DNA from: a virus
Virus record (IMG/VR): IMGVR_UViG_3300031673_000006
Coordinates: 1-64,000 of that record
Strand: one strand, 5' to 3'
DNA length: 64,000 nt
Shown: one piece after another, positions 1 through 8,514 of the stretch
Layout of the letters: each line of letters opens with the position of its first letter
How positions within the stretch are numbered: the stretch's first letter is position 1
Notes under the pieces: model-generated
The model's database searches: none
What the model saw: the letters and a program-made list of their open reading frames with translations, nothing else
Told to the model about the DNA's origin: nothing
Position numbers and translations under genes: made by a program

Positions 1-1014
1 CTGACGCAGACCACAAGCGGCATCGAGCCCGCTTACCTGGTGGTCTACAAGCGCCGCAAGAAGATTAACCCCAACGACGAAGACGTGTCCGTGGATTTCA
101 CGGATCTCATGGGGGACCGGTGGACGGAGTTCACCGTTCGGCATCACGGCTTTGCTCAGTGGCAGGCAGCCAACGGAAAAACGGACAAGGACCTCGAGGA
201 GAGCCCCTACTGGAAAGCCACGTCCAACGATGTGGACTGGGTTCAGAAGGTGAAGATGCAGGGAGCTGCGCAGAAGTGGATCTGCCATGCCATCTCAAAT
301 ACGACGAACCTGCCGGCCGACGTGGACATCGAGACCGTCAAGAGTGTCTACGAGGCAGGGTGGAAAGCTGGCTGCAAAGGGCTCACGGTTTACCGCGATG
401 GGTCGCGCTCAAACGTCCTCGGGGACAACCACCTGTTCGTGCAGCATGACGCACCAAAACGACCGGACCGTCTTCCATGTGAAGTTCAGCGCAGCAGCGT
501 CAAGGTGGGCCACGACGCCAAAGGGAACCCCATCATGGAGGACTGGCTGTTCTTCGTAGGGTTGTTTGAGGGCAAGCCTTTTGAGATTTTCGGTGGCACG
601 ACTGAGAACATCGAGCTCCCCAAGAAGGTCGAGAAGGGCGTCATCGTCAAGCGGACGTTCAAGAACGGCGGCAAGTACGACTTCTACTACGGTGAAGGCG
701 ACGATCCGACGAAGATCAAGAACATCGTGCGGCAGTTCGACAATCCCGACCAAGGGTGGGCGACGCGCATGATCTCACTGTCTCTGCGGCACGGTTCGCC
801 GATCCAGTACATCGTCGAACAGCTCGGACGAGACAAGGAGGCGGACATGTTCGCGTTCTCCAAGTGCATCGCTCGAGTGCTCAAGAAGTACATTCCCGAC
901 GGCACTCCTGCGACCGCCGAGAAAGTATGCCCCGGCTGTGGCGCTGAGGAGAGTTTCATCTACGAGGAAGGCTGCTCCAAGTGCCTCTCGTGTGGCGACA
1001 GCAAGTGCGGGTAG
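1..1014 (+). CDS. nrdJ: Class II (B12-dependent) ribonucleotide reductase, C-terminal part, 5' end outside window
   Basis: The frame is open from base 1, so the gene starts upstream; 337 residues are visible. Residues 4-12 read TTSGIEPAY, which matches the TTSGIEP signature of class II adenosylcobalamin-dependent reductases. These make dNDPs or dNTPs from ribonucleotides for phage DNA synthesis. The C-terminus has CxxC pairs (VCPGCG, then CSKCLSCG), expected for the mobile thiol relay that re-reduces the active site. The segment GGTTENIEL followed by a basic stretch is typical of the C-terminal region of NrdJ. It fits with the thymidylate synthase at 11147. The active-site loop itself is not in view, so activity cannot be judged. 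Confidence 0.9.
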   Translation: MTQTTSGIEPAYLVVYKRRKKINPNDEDVSVDFTDLMGDRWTEFTVRHHGFAQWQAANGKTDKDLEESPYWKATSNDVDWVQKVKMQGAAQKWICHAISNTTNLPADVDIETVKSVYEAGWKAGCKGLTVYRDGSRSNVLGDNHLFVQHDAPKRPDRLPCEVQRSSVKVGHDAKGNPIMEDWLFFVGLFEGKPFEIFGGTTENIELPKKVEKGVIVKRTFKNGGKYDFYYGEGDDPTKIKNIVRQFDNPDQGWATRMISLSLRHGSPIQYIVEQLGRDKEADMFAFSKCIARVLKKYIPDGTPATAEKVCPGCGAEESFIYEEGCSKCLSCGDSKCG

Positions 1015-1020
1015 CGCCGA

Positions 1021-1194
1021 TCAGATGAAGAAGTCGATGACGGCGATCCCGCGCTCAGGGATCTCTTTCTCGGCTTCTTCATCTTCTCCATCCTCGGAAC
1101 GGTGACGACGCGGCAGATCGATCTCAAGCTCAAGGCGAGGTCGAGGTTGCGGGCGTTGGCGCTCGGGGAGGCGTCTGAGATGTCGGCGTTCCAT
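1021..1194 (-). CDS. Possible small acidic protein on the reverse strand
   Basis: The 217-base gap after nrdJ holds a 57-codon reverse ORF with an ATG start. The product has a basic, Arg/Pro-rich first half, then an acidic run (SEDGEDEEAEKEIPE), and ends in AVIDFFI. That composition resembles a real soluble protein more than an antisense shadow. However, no Shine-Dalgarno sequence is visible upstream, and only one other gene in this half of the window lies on the reverse strand. The function is unknown. It could equally be non-coding. Confidence 0.3.
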   Translation of the reverse strand: MERRHLRRLPERQRPQPRPRLELEIDLPRRHRSEDGEDEEAEKEIPERGIAVIDFFI

Positions 1195-1278
1195 GTTCAA
1201 TGAACGGGATCGAGTTAAGTCTTACACGGTTTGGGTCTCTTTTCACGTTTAGCAAGCCCCAGGTGGGTAAATTCCTTG

Positions 1279-1827
1279 ATGGCCGAGACATTCACAGGAC
1301 TCAAGGTGAAGGACTTCCTTGGGGTCTTCTACCGCGAAGATCGCCGCCTGATGCTCGCAGATGAGTTCGATGGCGTGCGGGACGTGGACGCTGAACTGGC
1401 CTCATACGAGGGTCAGGAGATCCGACTGCTGGCGCACCATCGCCCACTGGAGCCGGCAGACAACAACCGGTGGGGAGGTGGGTGCTGCATGTTGGAAAAC
1501 TCTGGGCACTGCCACTTCGGTCATCACGAAGATCCACGAAGAGCCTTCACGTTCAATTCCAAGGGCGTACTACGAAGGAGGGAAGACCGTTGGTATCTCG
1601 AACACGAAGAAGACGAAACCGAATGCTTGGTCGACTGCCTCGTCGGGCACCGCTCGCAGATCATCATCACGACGGTTCCCGATCTCGAGGGCCTCGAAGA
1701 GAAGGTGAAATCCTTCGACCCCTCCACAACACAACCCGAGACCCTCGACGAGATGGCTGAGCAGATCAAGAATTTGCGCGACACCCTCGCCGAAATTAAT
1801 CACCTGAAGAACGATATTGATGTCTGA
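1279..1827 (+). CDS. Hypothetical protein with Cys/His cluster and C-terminal coiled coil
   Basis: The product has 182 residues from the ATG at 1279, preceded by AGGTGGG. A longer TTG start at 1231 is possible but lacks a better ribosome site. The middle has a dense Cys/His stretch (GGCCMLENSGHCHFGHHED) that could bind a metal. The last ~50 residues are Leu/Glu/Lys-rich and heptad-like, suggesting a coiled coil. The stop overlaps the start of the RecD2-like helicase by 8 bases, so the two are probably translationally coupled. I do not recognise the family. Confidence 0.75.
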   Translation: MAETFTGLKVKDFLGVFYREDRRLMLADEFDGVRDVDAELASYEGQEIRLLAHHRPLEPADNNRWGGGCCMLENSGHCHFGHHEDPRRAFTFNSKGVLRRREDRWYLEHEEDETECLVDCLVGHRSQIIITTVPDLEGLEEKVKSFDPSTTQPETLDEMAEQIKNLRDTLAEINHLKNDIDV

Positions 1828-4189
1828 GTATCATGCAGGCCGAGTCAGGGCCGTCATTTTTGAGAACGCCGCGCAGTCGTTCTACATCATCGAGATGGTG
1901 CTCGATGGCCAAGCGACCGTAGATTCCACGGAGGCCAAAGGGACCACCGTGCGGGGCAGCGTTCCAGGCCTCGATGTGAAACCCGGATGTTGGTTTGGGT
2001 TTGAGGGGCACTGGGTCGATCACGACAAGTACGGGCGCCAACTCCTCATTGACCGCGCTCCTGTCATCGAGGGTTCGTGGGACTCCGAGAAGGCGCTCAA
2101 GATGTTGCAGAGCCACGGCGTCGGAGCGCGCACCTGCGACAGCTTGCACGAGCAGTTCGGCGACGACTTGCTCGACGCGCTTTCGGACGCCACGAAGCTC
2201 CAAACGGTGCCAGGGATCTCCGAGTTCTCCGCACAGCACATCGTCAGTCGATGGCGCGCTGTCCGGGCCATGTTTCAGAGTCTTGAGTTCCTCGGTGAAC
2301 TTGAACTCCCCAAGCAGCGCATCGAACAGATCTACGCGCACTTTGGAGACGAAGCCGAAGAGATGCTGTCCGAAAACCCTTGGGCTCTCGTTGAGATCGA
2401 CGGCATCAACTTCGACCAGGCCGATGAGGTTGCCCGTAAACTCAGTCTCGATCTCTCCAGCGAAAGCCGTATTCGAGGCGCCGCGCTCTACACCTGCAAA
2501 GCCAAGCGGGGCATGGGGCACCTCTACTTGAGCTCAGGCGAACTCGTGAAGGGCATCACCCACTACGCCCCTGAGATCGACAAGAGCAAGATCGCCCAAA
2601 CCCTCAAAGACCTCCACGACGAGAACCTTCTGCTCATCGACAACAAGACTCGTGAAGGGGTCACTGCGATTTACGAGCCATGGTTCTACCAGCTCGAGCT
2701 TGAGTCAGCCCGACTGTTGGCCGAACGAAAGGTGAGGGCCAGGATCACGGAAGAAGACCAAGCCGAGTACCTCGAACGCTTGGGGACTGTGGGACCCAAA
2801 AGCGAGAAGGCTGCCAAGCGCAAAGACGCCAAGATCAAAACGGTTGCGAAAGCTGCCATCAAAGAGTTCGCCGAAGGCGGCACTACCTCCCTGTCCGAGG
2901 CTCAGCTTGATGGTGCCGTCAACGCCATCACAGAGTCCCTGTCGGTTCTGACCGGGCTGCCCGGCACCGGCAAGACAACGACGCTCAGAGTCGTTGTGAA
3001 GGTGCTCCAAGACGCCGGTATCCCTTTCCTTTTGGCGGCTCCCACGGGCATTGCCGCCAAGCGCCTCACAGCCGTCACAGGGGCCGAGGCGTCCACCATC
3101 CACCGAGCCTTCGGAGCCAAGGGAAAAGACCGTGACGATGGTCGTGAGGCCACCTACGCGGGCATCGTGGGCTTCGGGGACCGGGAGGTGGATACCGACG
3201 GTTCACGGGAGTTCTGGGAGTTCTCCGCGCACCAACCGCACCCGGCCAAAGTCGCCATCATCGACGAGAGTTCGATGGTCGATCAGCACTTGCTGTTTCG
3301 AGTGCTGACCTGCACCGCGAAGGATTGTCGCATCGTGTTCGTGGGGGATGCCGCACAGCTCCCCTCAGTCGGTCCCGGCAATGTCCTGCGGGACCTGATC
3401 GACAGCGGCAAGATCCCCGTGACCGACCTACGGGAGATCTTCCGGCAGCACGAGGCCAGCGATATCGTCATCGCGGCCCATGCCATCAACCGTGGGGATG
3501 TGCCCGAGTTTGAGCACAAGAGTCGGGACTTTTCGGTGGTGGAAGTCCGTGACGAGAACAAGATCCTGGCGACGATCACGGCCACGGTCCAGAAGCTCTA
3601 CGACCTCAGGGTCAACTTCCAAGTACTCAGCCCGCGCCATGGGGGGACGCTCGGGGTCACGAGTCTCAATCTCCGCATCCGAGAGTTGCTCAATCCCAAG
3701 GCCCCCGGTCTCCGTGAAATGCGTCTCGGCTCCGAGATGATTCGCGAAGGGGATCGAGTCATGGTGGCGAAGAACAACTACCGGTTCGAGATTTTCAATG
3801 GTGATGTGGGGAAGGTCGTACGTCTGGACCCGAAGGCAAAGATCGTGGAAATCAAGATCCACGGACCGCCGGTGATGCACGTCCAGATGCCTTTCAAGGA
3901 GGCACCCTCACACCTGCGGATGGCGTACTGCACGACTGTCCATAAGAGTCAGGGGCAGGAGTACGACATGATCCTGATGCCCTGGACGAACTCGTTCCGG
4001 CATCAGTTACAGCGGAACTTGCTGTACACGGCCATCACCCGAGCCCGTAAAAAGGTCATTTTGGTAGGGCATCCCGAGGCGATGGCAAAGGCCATCGACA
4101 ACAACAAGGTCGATGCTCGCAACACGCTTTTTCCCGATCGGCTTCGGCATTTTATCGATCAGGGGTTGGTGCCCCGATCGAAGGGGTAA
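1820..4189 (+). CDS. RecD2-like SF1B DNA helicase
   Basis: This is a 789-residue ATPase of the RecD2/TraA type, which unwinds DNA 5' to 3' during replication or recombination. An N-terminal region rich in helix-hairpin-helix-like segments (about residues 60-250) precedes the helicase core. Walker A is GLPGTGKT at residues 379-386, Walker B is IIDES at 480-484, and the late motif TVHKSQGQEYD starts near residue 706. The final segment LYTAITRARKKVILVG is the SF1 motif VI. The start is the ATG at 1820, just inside the preceding gene. It heads a string of replication and recombination genes. RecD2 helicases work without RecBC, and no recB or recC is seen here. Confidence 0.92.
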   Translation: MSEYHAGRVRAVIFENAAQSFYIIEMVLDGQATVDSTEAKGTTVRGSVPGLDVKPGCWFGFEGHWVDHDKYGRQLLIDRAPVIEGSWDSEKALKMLQSHGVGARTCDSLHEQFGDDLLDALSDATKLQTVPGISEFSAQHIVSRWRAVRAMFQSLEFLGELELPKQRIEQIYAHFGDEAEEMLSENPWALVEIDGINFDQADEVARKLSLDLSSESRIRGAALYTCKAKRGMGHLYLSSGELVKGITHYAPEIDKSKIAQTLKDLHDENLLLIDNKTREGVTAIYEPWFYQLELESARLLAERKVRARITEEDQAEYLERLGTVGPKSEKAAKRKDAKIKTVAKAAIKEFAEGGTTSLSEAQLDGAVNAITESLSVLTGLPGTGKTTTLRVVVKVLQDAGIPFLLAAPTGIAAKRLTAVTGAEASTIHRAFGAKGKDRDDGREATYAGIVGFGDREVDTDGSREFWEFSAHQPHPAKVAIIDESSMVDQHLLFRVLTCTAKDCRIVFVGDAAQLPSVGPGNVLRDLIDSGKIPVTDLREIFRQHEASDIVIAAHAINRGDVPEFEHKSRDFSVVEVRDENKILATITATVQKLYDLRVNFQVLSPRHGGTLGVTSLNLRIRELLNPKAPGLREMRLGSEMIREGDRVMVAKNNYRFEIFNGDVGKVVRLDPKAKIVEIKIHGPPVMHVQMPFKEAPSHLRMAYCTTVHKSQGQEYDMILMPWTNSFRHQLQRNLLYTAITRARKKVILVGHPEAMAKAIDNNKVDARNTLFPDRLRHFIDQGLVPRSKG

Positions 4190-4206
4190 ACCGAGGGAGG
4201 ACAGTC

Positions 4207-4644
4207 ATGGCCGAAGACGGACCGCAAGAGATAGACAAACGCCAGATCAAGGAGCGTCTTCGTCGCATCCGCGATGGGATTCGCATCACAAAGATCACCT
4301 GCAGCCGGGCAGTGAAAGGGCGCAATGGGGATTCGTTCGTAGCGTTCTCTGCGGCGTACCAGTCGGTGCAGGATGACAAGGGAGGGATGGGGGGAGACAC
4401 GCATGCCACCCCTGAGGAGGACGGGGCCTACGCGGCACAAGGCATCAAGATGAAGGACGCGAAACTCGCTCGGTACATGTTGTCGATGGAGTGCGACCTA
4501 GCGGCCCTTGAGTCGGCCGCAGCGAACGGCAGCATCAGTCCTCAGATGTTCCAAGACTCCGTCCGAGGGGTTCGAGAGACCTACAACCGACTCGTTCTGC
4601 GAGAGATGGGAGCGACCAATGGGAACGCCAGCGACCAAGCCTAA
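4207..4644 (+). CDS. Hypothetical protein
   Basis: The product has 145 residues and an ATG start after GAGGGAGGACAG, a strong ribosome site. The N-terminus is charged and helical (KRQIKERLRRIRDGIRITK). The middle, around TKITCSRAVKGRNGDSFVAF, could form a small beta domain, and the C-terminal half is helical. It overlaps the next gene by 26 bases. It lies between the helicase and a probable ssDNA-binding protein, so a replication role is plausible by position only. No family is recognised. Confidence 0.8.
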   Translation: MAEDGPQEIDKRQIKERLRRIRDGIRITKITCSRAVKGRNGDSFVAFSAAYQSVQDDKGGMGGDTHATPEEDGAYAAQGIKMKDAKLARYMLSMECDLAALESAAANGSISPQMFQDSVRGVRETYNRLVLREMGATNGNASDQA

Positions 4645-5641
4645 GCCAGAGCCTCTCGCTATCCCCGTTGTGGATCTTGACCGTATCCGGGAGACCTACG
4701 CGGAACTCAAAGGGATGCAGGTCAAGCTTGACCCCAATCCCATTCTGTACGGGCCGAAACGGTTCAACAACCGAATCGCTTCCGTGCGGGCCATGCTCAA
4801 CCGGGTCGATCAGATCTTCCTCCAAGTCTCCGAGGACCTGCATCTCTTCAAGCGCATCATCAACGCCAAGCGCACACTCTACGATTTTGAGAAGCGCGAA
4901 CTCATGGTGAACGACACCCGGGTTCGGGTGGGTCGATCACAGGCCGAGCGCGAAGCCCTGGCCGATGTGCAGCTCAGAGACACCCTCGAGGACTTGGCCG
5001 AGCTCGAGCGGGCCGCTCACGACCTTGAGACCATGATGATCTCCATCAAGTCCAAGCGCACGGACCTCAAGGACGCGCAGGGACGGATGCGAGACCAGAT
5101 GAAGATGATTGAGCACGACCTCGGAATGGGGGCTCGATGGGGCTCCAACGCGGGGCCCTCTTTAGAGGCAGCGAGTGTCACTGACATCGACAGCATGCTC
5201 GCAGACGTGGATGCCAGCCTCGGTATTGTGGATGGCGACGACGAAGAAGAGGACGAAGAAGAGGACGAGGACGACGAAGAAGAGGAGAGCGAGGACGAAG
5301 AGGTCGTCGTGGACGATGCGGGCCAAGACCCCTCTCCTCATGCAGAGGAGCCCGTTCTGGTCTTCGGCGAAGAAGCCGAAGAGGACGAAGAAACCGAGAC
5401 CGAGGACGAAGAAGCCGAAGAGGACGAAGAAGCCGAAGAGGACGACATCGAAAAACTCTTGCCCGACGAAAAGGACGATGGGGATCTACCCGACGACGAC
5501 AACACGCCATCCGACGTGAGTTCGTTCCTCGATTCGATTGGCTCGAGTGACGAAGAAGATTCCGAAAGTGACGACGAAGACGACGCCGACGAGGTGATGG
5601 GCATTGAAAGCCTGATCGCTAGCCTCGCCGACGATGATTGA
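4619..5641 (+). CDS. Coiled-coil protein with long acidic tail
   Basis: The product has 340 residues from the ATG at 4619 (MGTPATKP), which overlaps the previous gene. Residues ~10-200 are predicted helical with coiled-coil character (LEDLAELERAAHDLETM). From about residue 200 on, the protein is almost purely Asp/Glu, with short repeats of DEEEDEE type. Such tails often mimic DNA or bind basic partners; whether that applies here is inference. It lies immediately upstream of the ssDNA-binding candidate, which also ends in an acidic tail. No catalytic motif is seen. Confidence 0.8.
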   Translation: MGTPATKPKPEPLAIPVVDLDRIRETYAELKGMQVKLDPNPILYGPKRFNNRIASVRAMLNRVDQIFLQVSEDLHLFKRIINAKRTLYDFEKRELMVNDTRVRVGRSQAEREALADVQLRDTLEDLAELERAAHDLETMMISIKSKRTDLKDAQGRMRDQMKMIEHDLGMGARWGSNAGPSLEAASVTDIDSMLADVDASLGIVDGDDEEEDEEEDEDDEEEESEDEEVVVDDAGQDPSPHAEEPVLVFGEEAEEDEETETEDEEAEEDEEAEEDDIEKLLPDEKDDGDLPDDDNTPSDVSSFLDSIGSSDEEDSESDDEDDADEVMGIESLIASLADDD

Positions 5642-5729
5642 AAAGTTTCCGTCGTTTTTTGCGCGTAGAAGAAATGAACAGGCAACGTCTAACCGACACT
5701 GCCCCTCACCAACGAAAGAGAACAAGACA

Positions 5730-6491
5730 ATGAGTGCATCAACTTTTGGATTCGGACAGAACGACGCCGGTATCGGCGGCAAAACCAAGAAGTTCAAGGC
5801 GGACGAGGGCAAGACCTACCGTCTCGGCTTCGTCTGGTGGCCCGGCATGGAAGAAGGCAAGAAGGTCACGACTGCGACCCTGACGCCTCCTGAGGGTGAG
5901 GACGATGAGAAGCTCACCCCCCACTTCATCGGAGCTCGCCAGTTCTACGTGGAGGGCGTCGGCTATGTCATCGACACCGGCCCTGAAATCGGACAGCTCT
6001 TGGGGCAGCAGTCCAAGCCCAAGATCGCCACCATCGTGGTCTCGTGGGCGCTTGGGAAGAAAGGACAGCCGACCAAGGAGTCGCTGTTCGAGGACCTTCC
6101 CGAGGTCATGCCGTGGATCTTCTCGGGCGACAAGTACGAGAAGCTCAAGAAGATGCACCTCTCGGGCTACCCCATGCACGAGTGGGATGTCCAAGCGGAC
6201 GTGGAGAAGGGCGGGGCTCAGTTCCAGAAGCTGACCTTCCTTCCTGCCAAGCAGTGCATCTTCAAGGAGATGCTCAAGAACGACAACGAGCGTGCGCAGG
6301 AGATCGCCAATCACATCATCGCGCAGGTCCGGGCTCTGGCCCCGAACCTCGAGGGTGAGATCGGTCGAAAGTACACGCTCGACCAGCTCAAGGAGAAGCT
6401 CGGTCACGAGGTCTCCTCACCGGTCGGCAATGCGGTGGCCGGCGGCGATGTCGAGGTGGACAACCTGCTCGGCTCGATGCTGGACGACTAG
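5730..6491 (+). CDS. Probable single-stranded-DNA-binding protein
   Basis: The product has 253 residues. The ATG at 5730 follows GAAAGAG. An upstream in-frame ATG at 5634 would add an unlikely leader of low-complexity sequence. The body is beta-rich with aromatic residues (YRLGFVWWPGMEEGKK, GARQFYVEGVGYV), as in OB-fold proteins. It ends in an acidic, hydrophobic-tipped tail (DVEVDNLLGSMLDD), the arrangement by which phage and bacterial SSBs recruit partners. It sits directly before the resolvase and recombinase genes. No diagnostic SSB motif was matched, so the name rests on overall features and position. Confidence 0.55.
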   Translation: MSASTFGFGQNDAGIGGKTKKFKADEGKTYRLGFVWWPGMEEGKKVTTATLTPPEGEDDEKLTPHFIGARQFYVEGVGYVIDTGPEIGQLLGQQSKPKIATIVVSWALGKKGQPTKESLFEDLPEVMPWIFSGDKYEKLKKMHLSGYPMHEWDVQADVEKGGAQFQKLTFLPAKQCIFKEMLKNDNERAQEIANHIIAQVRALAPNLEGEIGRKYTLDQLKEKLGHEVSSPVGNAVAGGDVEVDNLLGSMLDD

Positions 6492-6509
6492 GTCTCGGTA
6501 GGGTTCCAG

Positions 6510-7154
6510 ATGCGGATTTTAGGTCTGGACCCGTCACTGAGGAACTACGGATGGGCACTCCATGACACGGAGGCAAGCGGCCCCGACCGATGTATCGATC
6601 GGGGCCGCTTTCAAACGGAGAAGAAACAGTTCTCAGACGAGATCGGTCGCTACATGCACCTGCGAGAGTGCCTCCGAGCGAAGATCCAAGAGCTTGAGCC
6701 CGACAACATGGGCCTCGAGCATCCCGTCATGAATGAGGACTACTCCGAGGGCATGTACGGACTGTTTTTGTTCACCATGGAAGCCATCAAAACCGAAGCC
6801 CAGAATCTGGTGCTTGTGGGACCCCCGCAGATCAAGAAGTGGGCGTTCGATTTCATGGACCGCCCCAAGGGTTGGAAGATGGGGAAAATGGACATGTGCA
6901 TGACCGCGTCCGAACACACGGGCGGCGGTAACTGGGACCACAACGAGGCCGATGCGTACATCGTCTCGATCTTCGCGGGTCGGTTCTGGAATTTCTACGT
7001 GGGCAATCTGAACGAAGACGAGCTCACACCGTACGAGTTGAAGACGTTCACCAGCATCAGGACCATCACGAAAGGCAAACGCGCCGGACAGCAAGAGGCC
7101 AAAGGTTTCTTGCACCGCGAGGGCGATCGCTTTTTCCTGTGGTCCGTGGAGTAG
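6510..7154 (+). CDS. RuvC-like Holliday-junction resolvase (RNase H fold)
   Basis: The product has 214 residues. It opens with MRILGLDPSLRNYGWAL, the first strand of RuvC-type nucleases with the catalytic Asp at residue 7. GLEHP near residue 71 supplies the expected Glu, and DHNEADAYIVS near residue 150 supplies the late acidic residues on the last helix. These proteins cut branched recombination intermediates with Mg2+, which for a phage also clears branched DNA before packaging. It is flanked by an SSB candidate and a RecA-like recombinase, which supports the call. An alternative within the fold is a generic RNase H-like nuclease. Confidence 0.88.
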   Translation: MRILGLDPSLRNYGWALHDTEASGPDRCIDRGRFQTEKKQFSDEIGRYMHLRECLRAKIQELEPDNMGLEHPVMNEDYSEGMYGLFLFTMEAIKTEAQNLVLVGPPQIKKWAFDFMDRPKGWKMGKMDMCMTASEHTGGGNWDHNEADAYIVSIFAGRFWNFYVGNLNEDELTPYELKTFTSIRTITKGKRAGQQEAKGFLHREGDRFFLWSVE

Positions 7155-7164
7155 AAGGCTAGCC

Positions 7165-8514
7165 ATGGCGACAACAAAAAAGACCACGAAGAAGAAAGCA
7201 GCGACCAAGAAGAAGGCAGCCAAGAAAGCTCCTGCTCCCGCTGCTGCCCCCAAAAAGACGGCGAAGAAAACCACAGGGAAGACGAAGACCTCCGGGAAGG
7301 GAGGGAAAGCCTCGTCTCCCCTTCTCCAGGGCAAGGCGATGCTCAAGGACGCCCTCAAGTCGATGGACTGGAAAACAGACCTCGACCCGAAGCAGGCGAG
7401 AAAGTCCTTGCCGGTTCTCTCCACCGGTTCGACCGTCATCAACATCCTCATCAGCGGCAAGGCCAACGAGTACGGGGTGCTCCCCTGTCCGGGATTCCCC
7501 AAGGGCCGCATCGTGAACCTCTACGGCAAGGAGGGATCGGGCAAGACCACCATTGCACTCCAAACCGCGGTTCAGACGATCAAAGCCGGGGGCACCGTCT
7601 GCTACATCGACTGGGAGCACGAGATCGTGCCGGGCTATGCCATGGCCCTCGGGGTGCCCATCGGTGACGACTCCAAGTTCATGCTGTGTCAGCCCGACAC
7701 GCTCGATGAGGGTGTGGCGATCATCTGGACGATGGCATCCGCAGGCGTTGACCTGATCGTGCTCGACTCTGTGGGAGCCGGCGTTCCGAAAGCGTACTTC
7801 GAGAAGGCGATCAAGGAGACCGCCGAGCAAGGGCGTGTGGGGATGAACGCTGCGGTGTGGTCGGCCTTCTTGCCAAAGCTCAAGGGGCGCATCAGCAAGA
7901 CCAGCACGACCATCATCGGGATCTCGCAGATCCGCGACTCCATCAACACGATGGGCTACGGCGACAACTTCACAGTGCAGGGAGGCAAGGCATGGAAGTT
8001 CTACTCCGCGCTTCGCATTCGTCTCCAGCCGATGGGGGTTGAGAAGACCTCCGAGTACTCCTCCGTGGTCAACAAGACCGCCGATCAAGTCGTGGGGGTC
8101 AAGGTCAAGGTCAAGCTCGACAAGTGCAAGGTCTCTGCGCAGCAGAACAACGAGACCATGTTCTACATCCGCTACGGCGAGGGCATCGACGACCTTCGAT
8201 CCCTGATCGAAATCGGCATCGCCCACAAGGTCATCAAGAAGGCAGGGGCGTGGTTTGAGTGGCTTGACCCTGAGGGTGTCTCCTACAAATTTCAGGGTAT
8301 GGAGAACTTCCGCGGGGCGTTCGCCAAGGATGCAAGGCTCGCCAAGCTCCTTGAGAAACAGGTTCTTCCCTACCTCGGTTCCTCGAGCAGCAGTGTCGGG
8401 GAGGACGAGGAGGACGAGGAGGAGTTGTTCGGGAGCGATTCGTTCCAGAACGATGAGGAACTCAAGCAGATCCTGTCGTCCATCAGTTCCGAACCGGATG
8501 ACGAGCCCGCCTGA
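7165..8514 (+). CDS. RecA/UvsX-like recombinase with histone-H1-like N-terminal tail
   Basis: The product has 449 residues. Walker A is GKEGSGKTT at 121-129, and Walker B ends at Asp201 in LIVLDS. The region around ISQIRDSINTMG and the core layout fit RecA/UvsX strand-exchange proteins. The first ~50 residues are almost only Lys, Ala, Thr and Pro (KKTTKKKAATKKKAAKKAP), like the tail of histone H1 or bacterial H1-like proteins. The C-terminus is acidic (EDEEDEEELFG), as in RecA. It should form filaments on ssDNA and drive recombination-dependent replication. The stop overlaps the next start by one base. Confidence 0.9.
   Translation: MATTKKTTKKKAATKKKAAKKAPAPAAAPKKTAKKTTGKTKTSGKGGKASSPLLQGKAMLKDALKSMDWKTDLDPKQARKSLPVLSTGSTVINILISGKANEYGVLPCPGFPKGRIVNLYGKEGSGKTTIALQTAVQTIKAGGTVCYIDWEHEIVPGYAMALGVPIGDDSKFMLCQPDTLDEGVAIIWTMASAGVDLIVLDSVGAGVPKAYFEKAIKETAEQGRVGMNAAVWSAFLPKLKGRISKTSTTIIGISQIRDSINTMGYGDNFTVQGGKAWKFYSALRIRLQPMGVEKTSEYSSVVNKTADQVVGVKVKVKLDKCKVSAQQNNETMFYIRYGEGIDDLRSLIEIGIAHKVIKKAGAWFEWLDPEGVSYKFQGMENFRGAFAKDARLAKLLEKQVLPYLGSSSSSVGEDEEDEEELFGSDSFQNDEELKQILSSISSEPDDEPA

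Noticed and set aside
5178-5510. Arg-rich reverse-strand protein
   Set aside because: It is the antisense of the Asp/Glu codon repeats of the 4619 gene.
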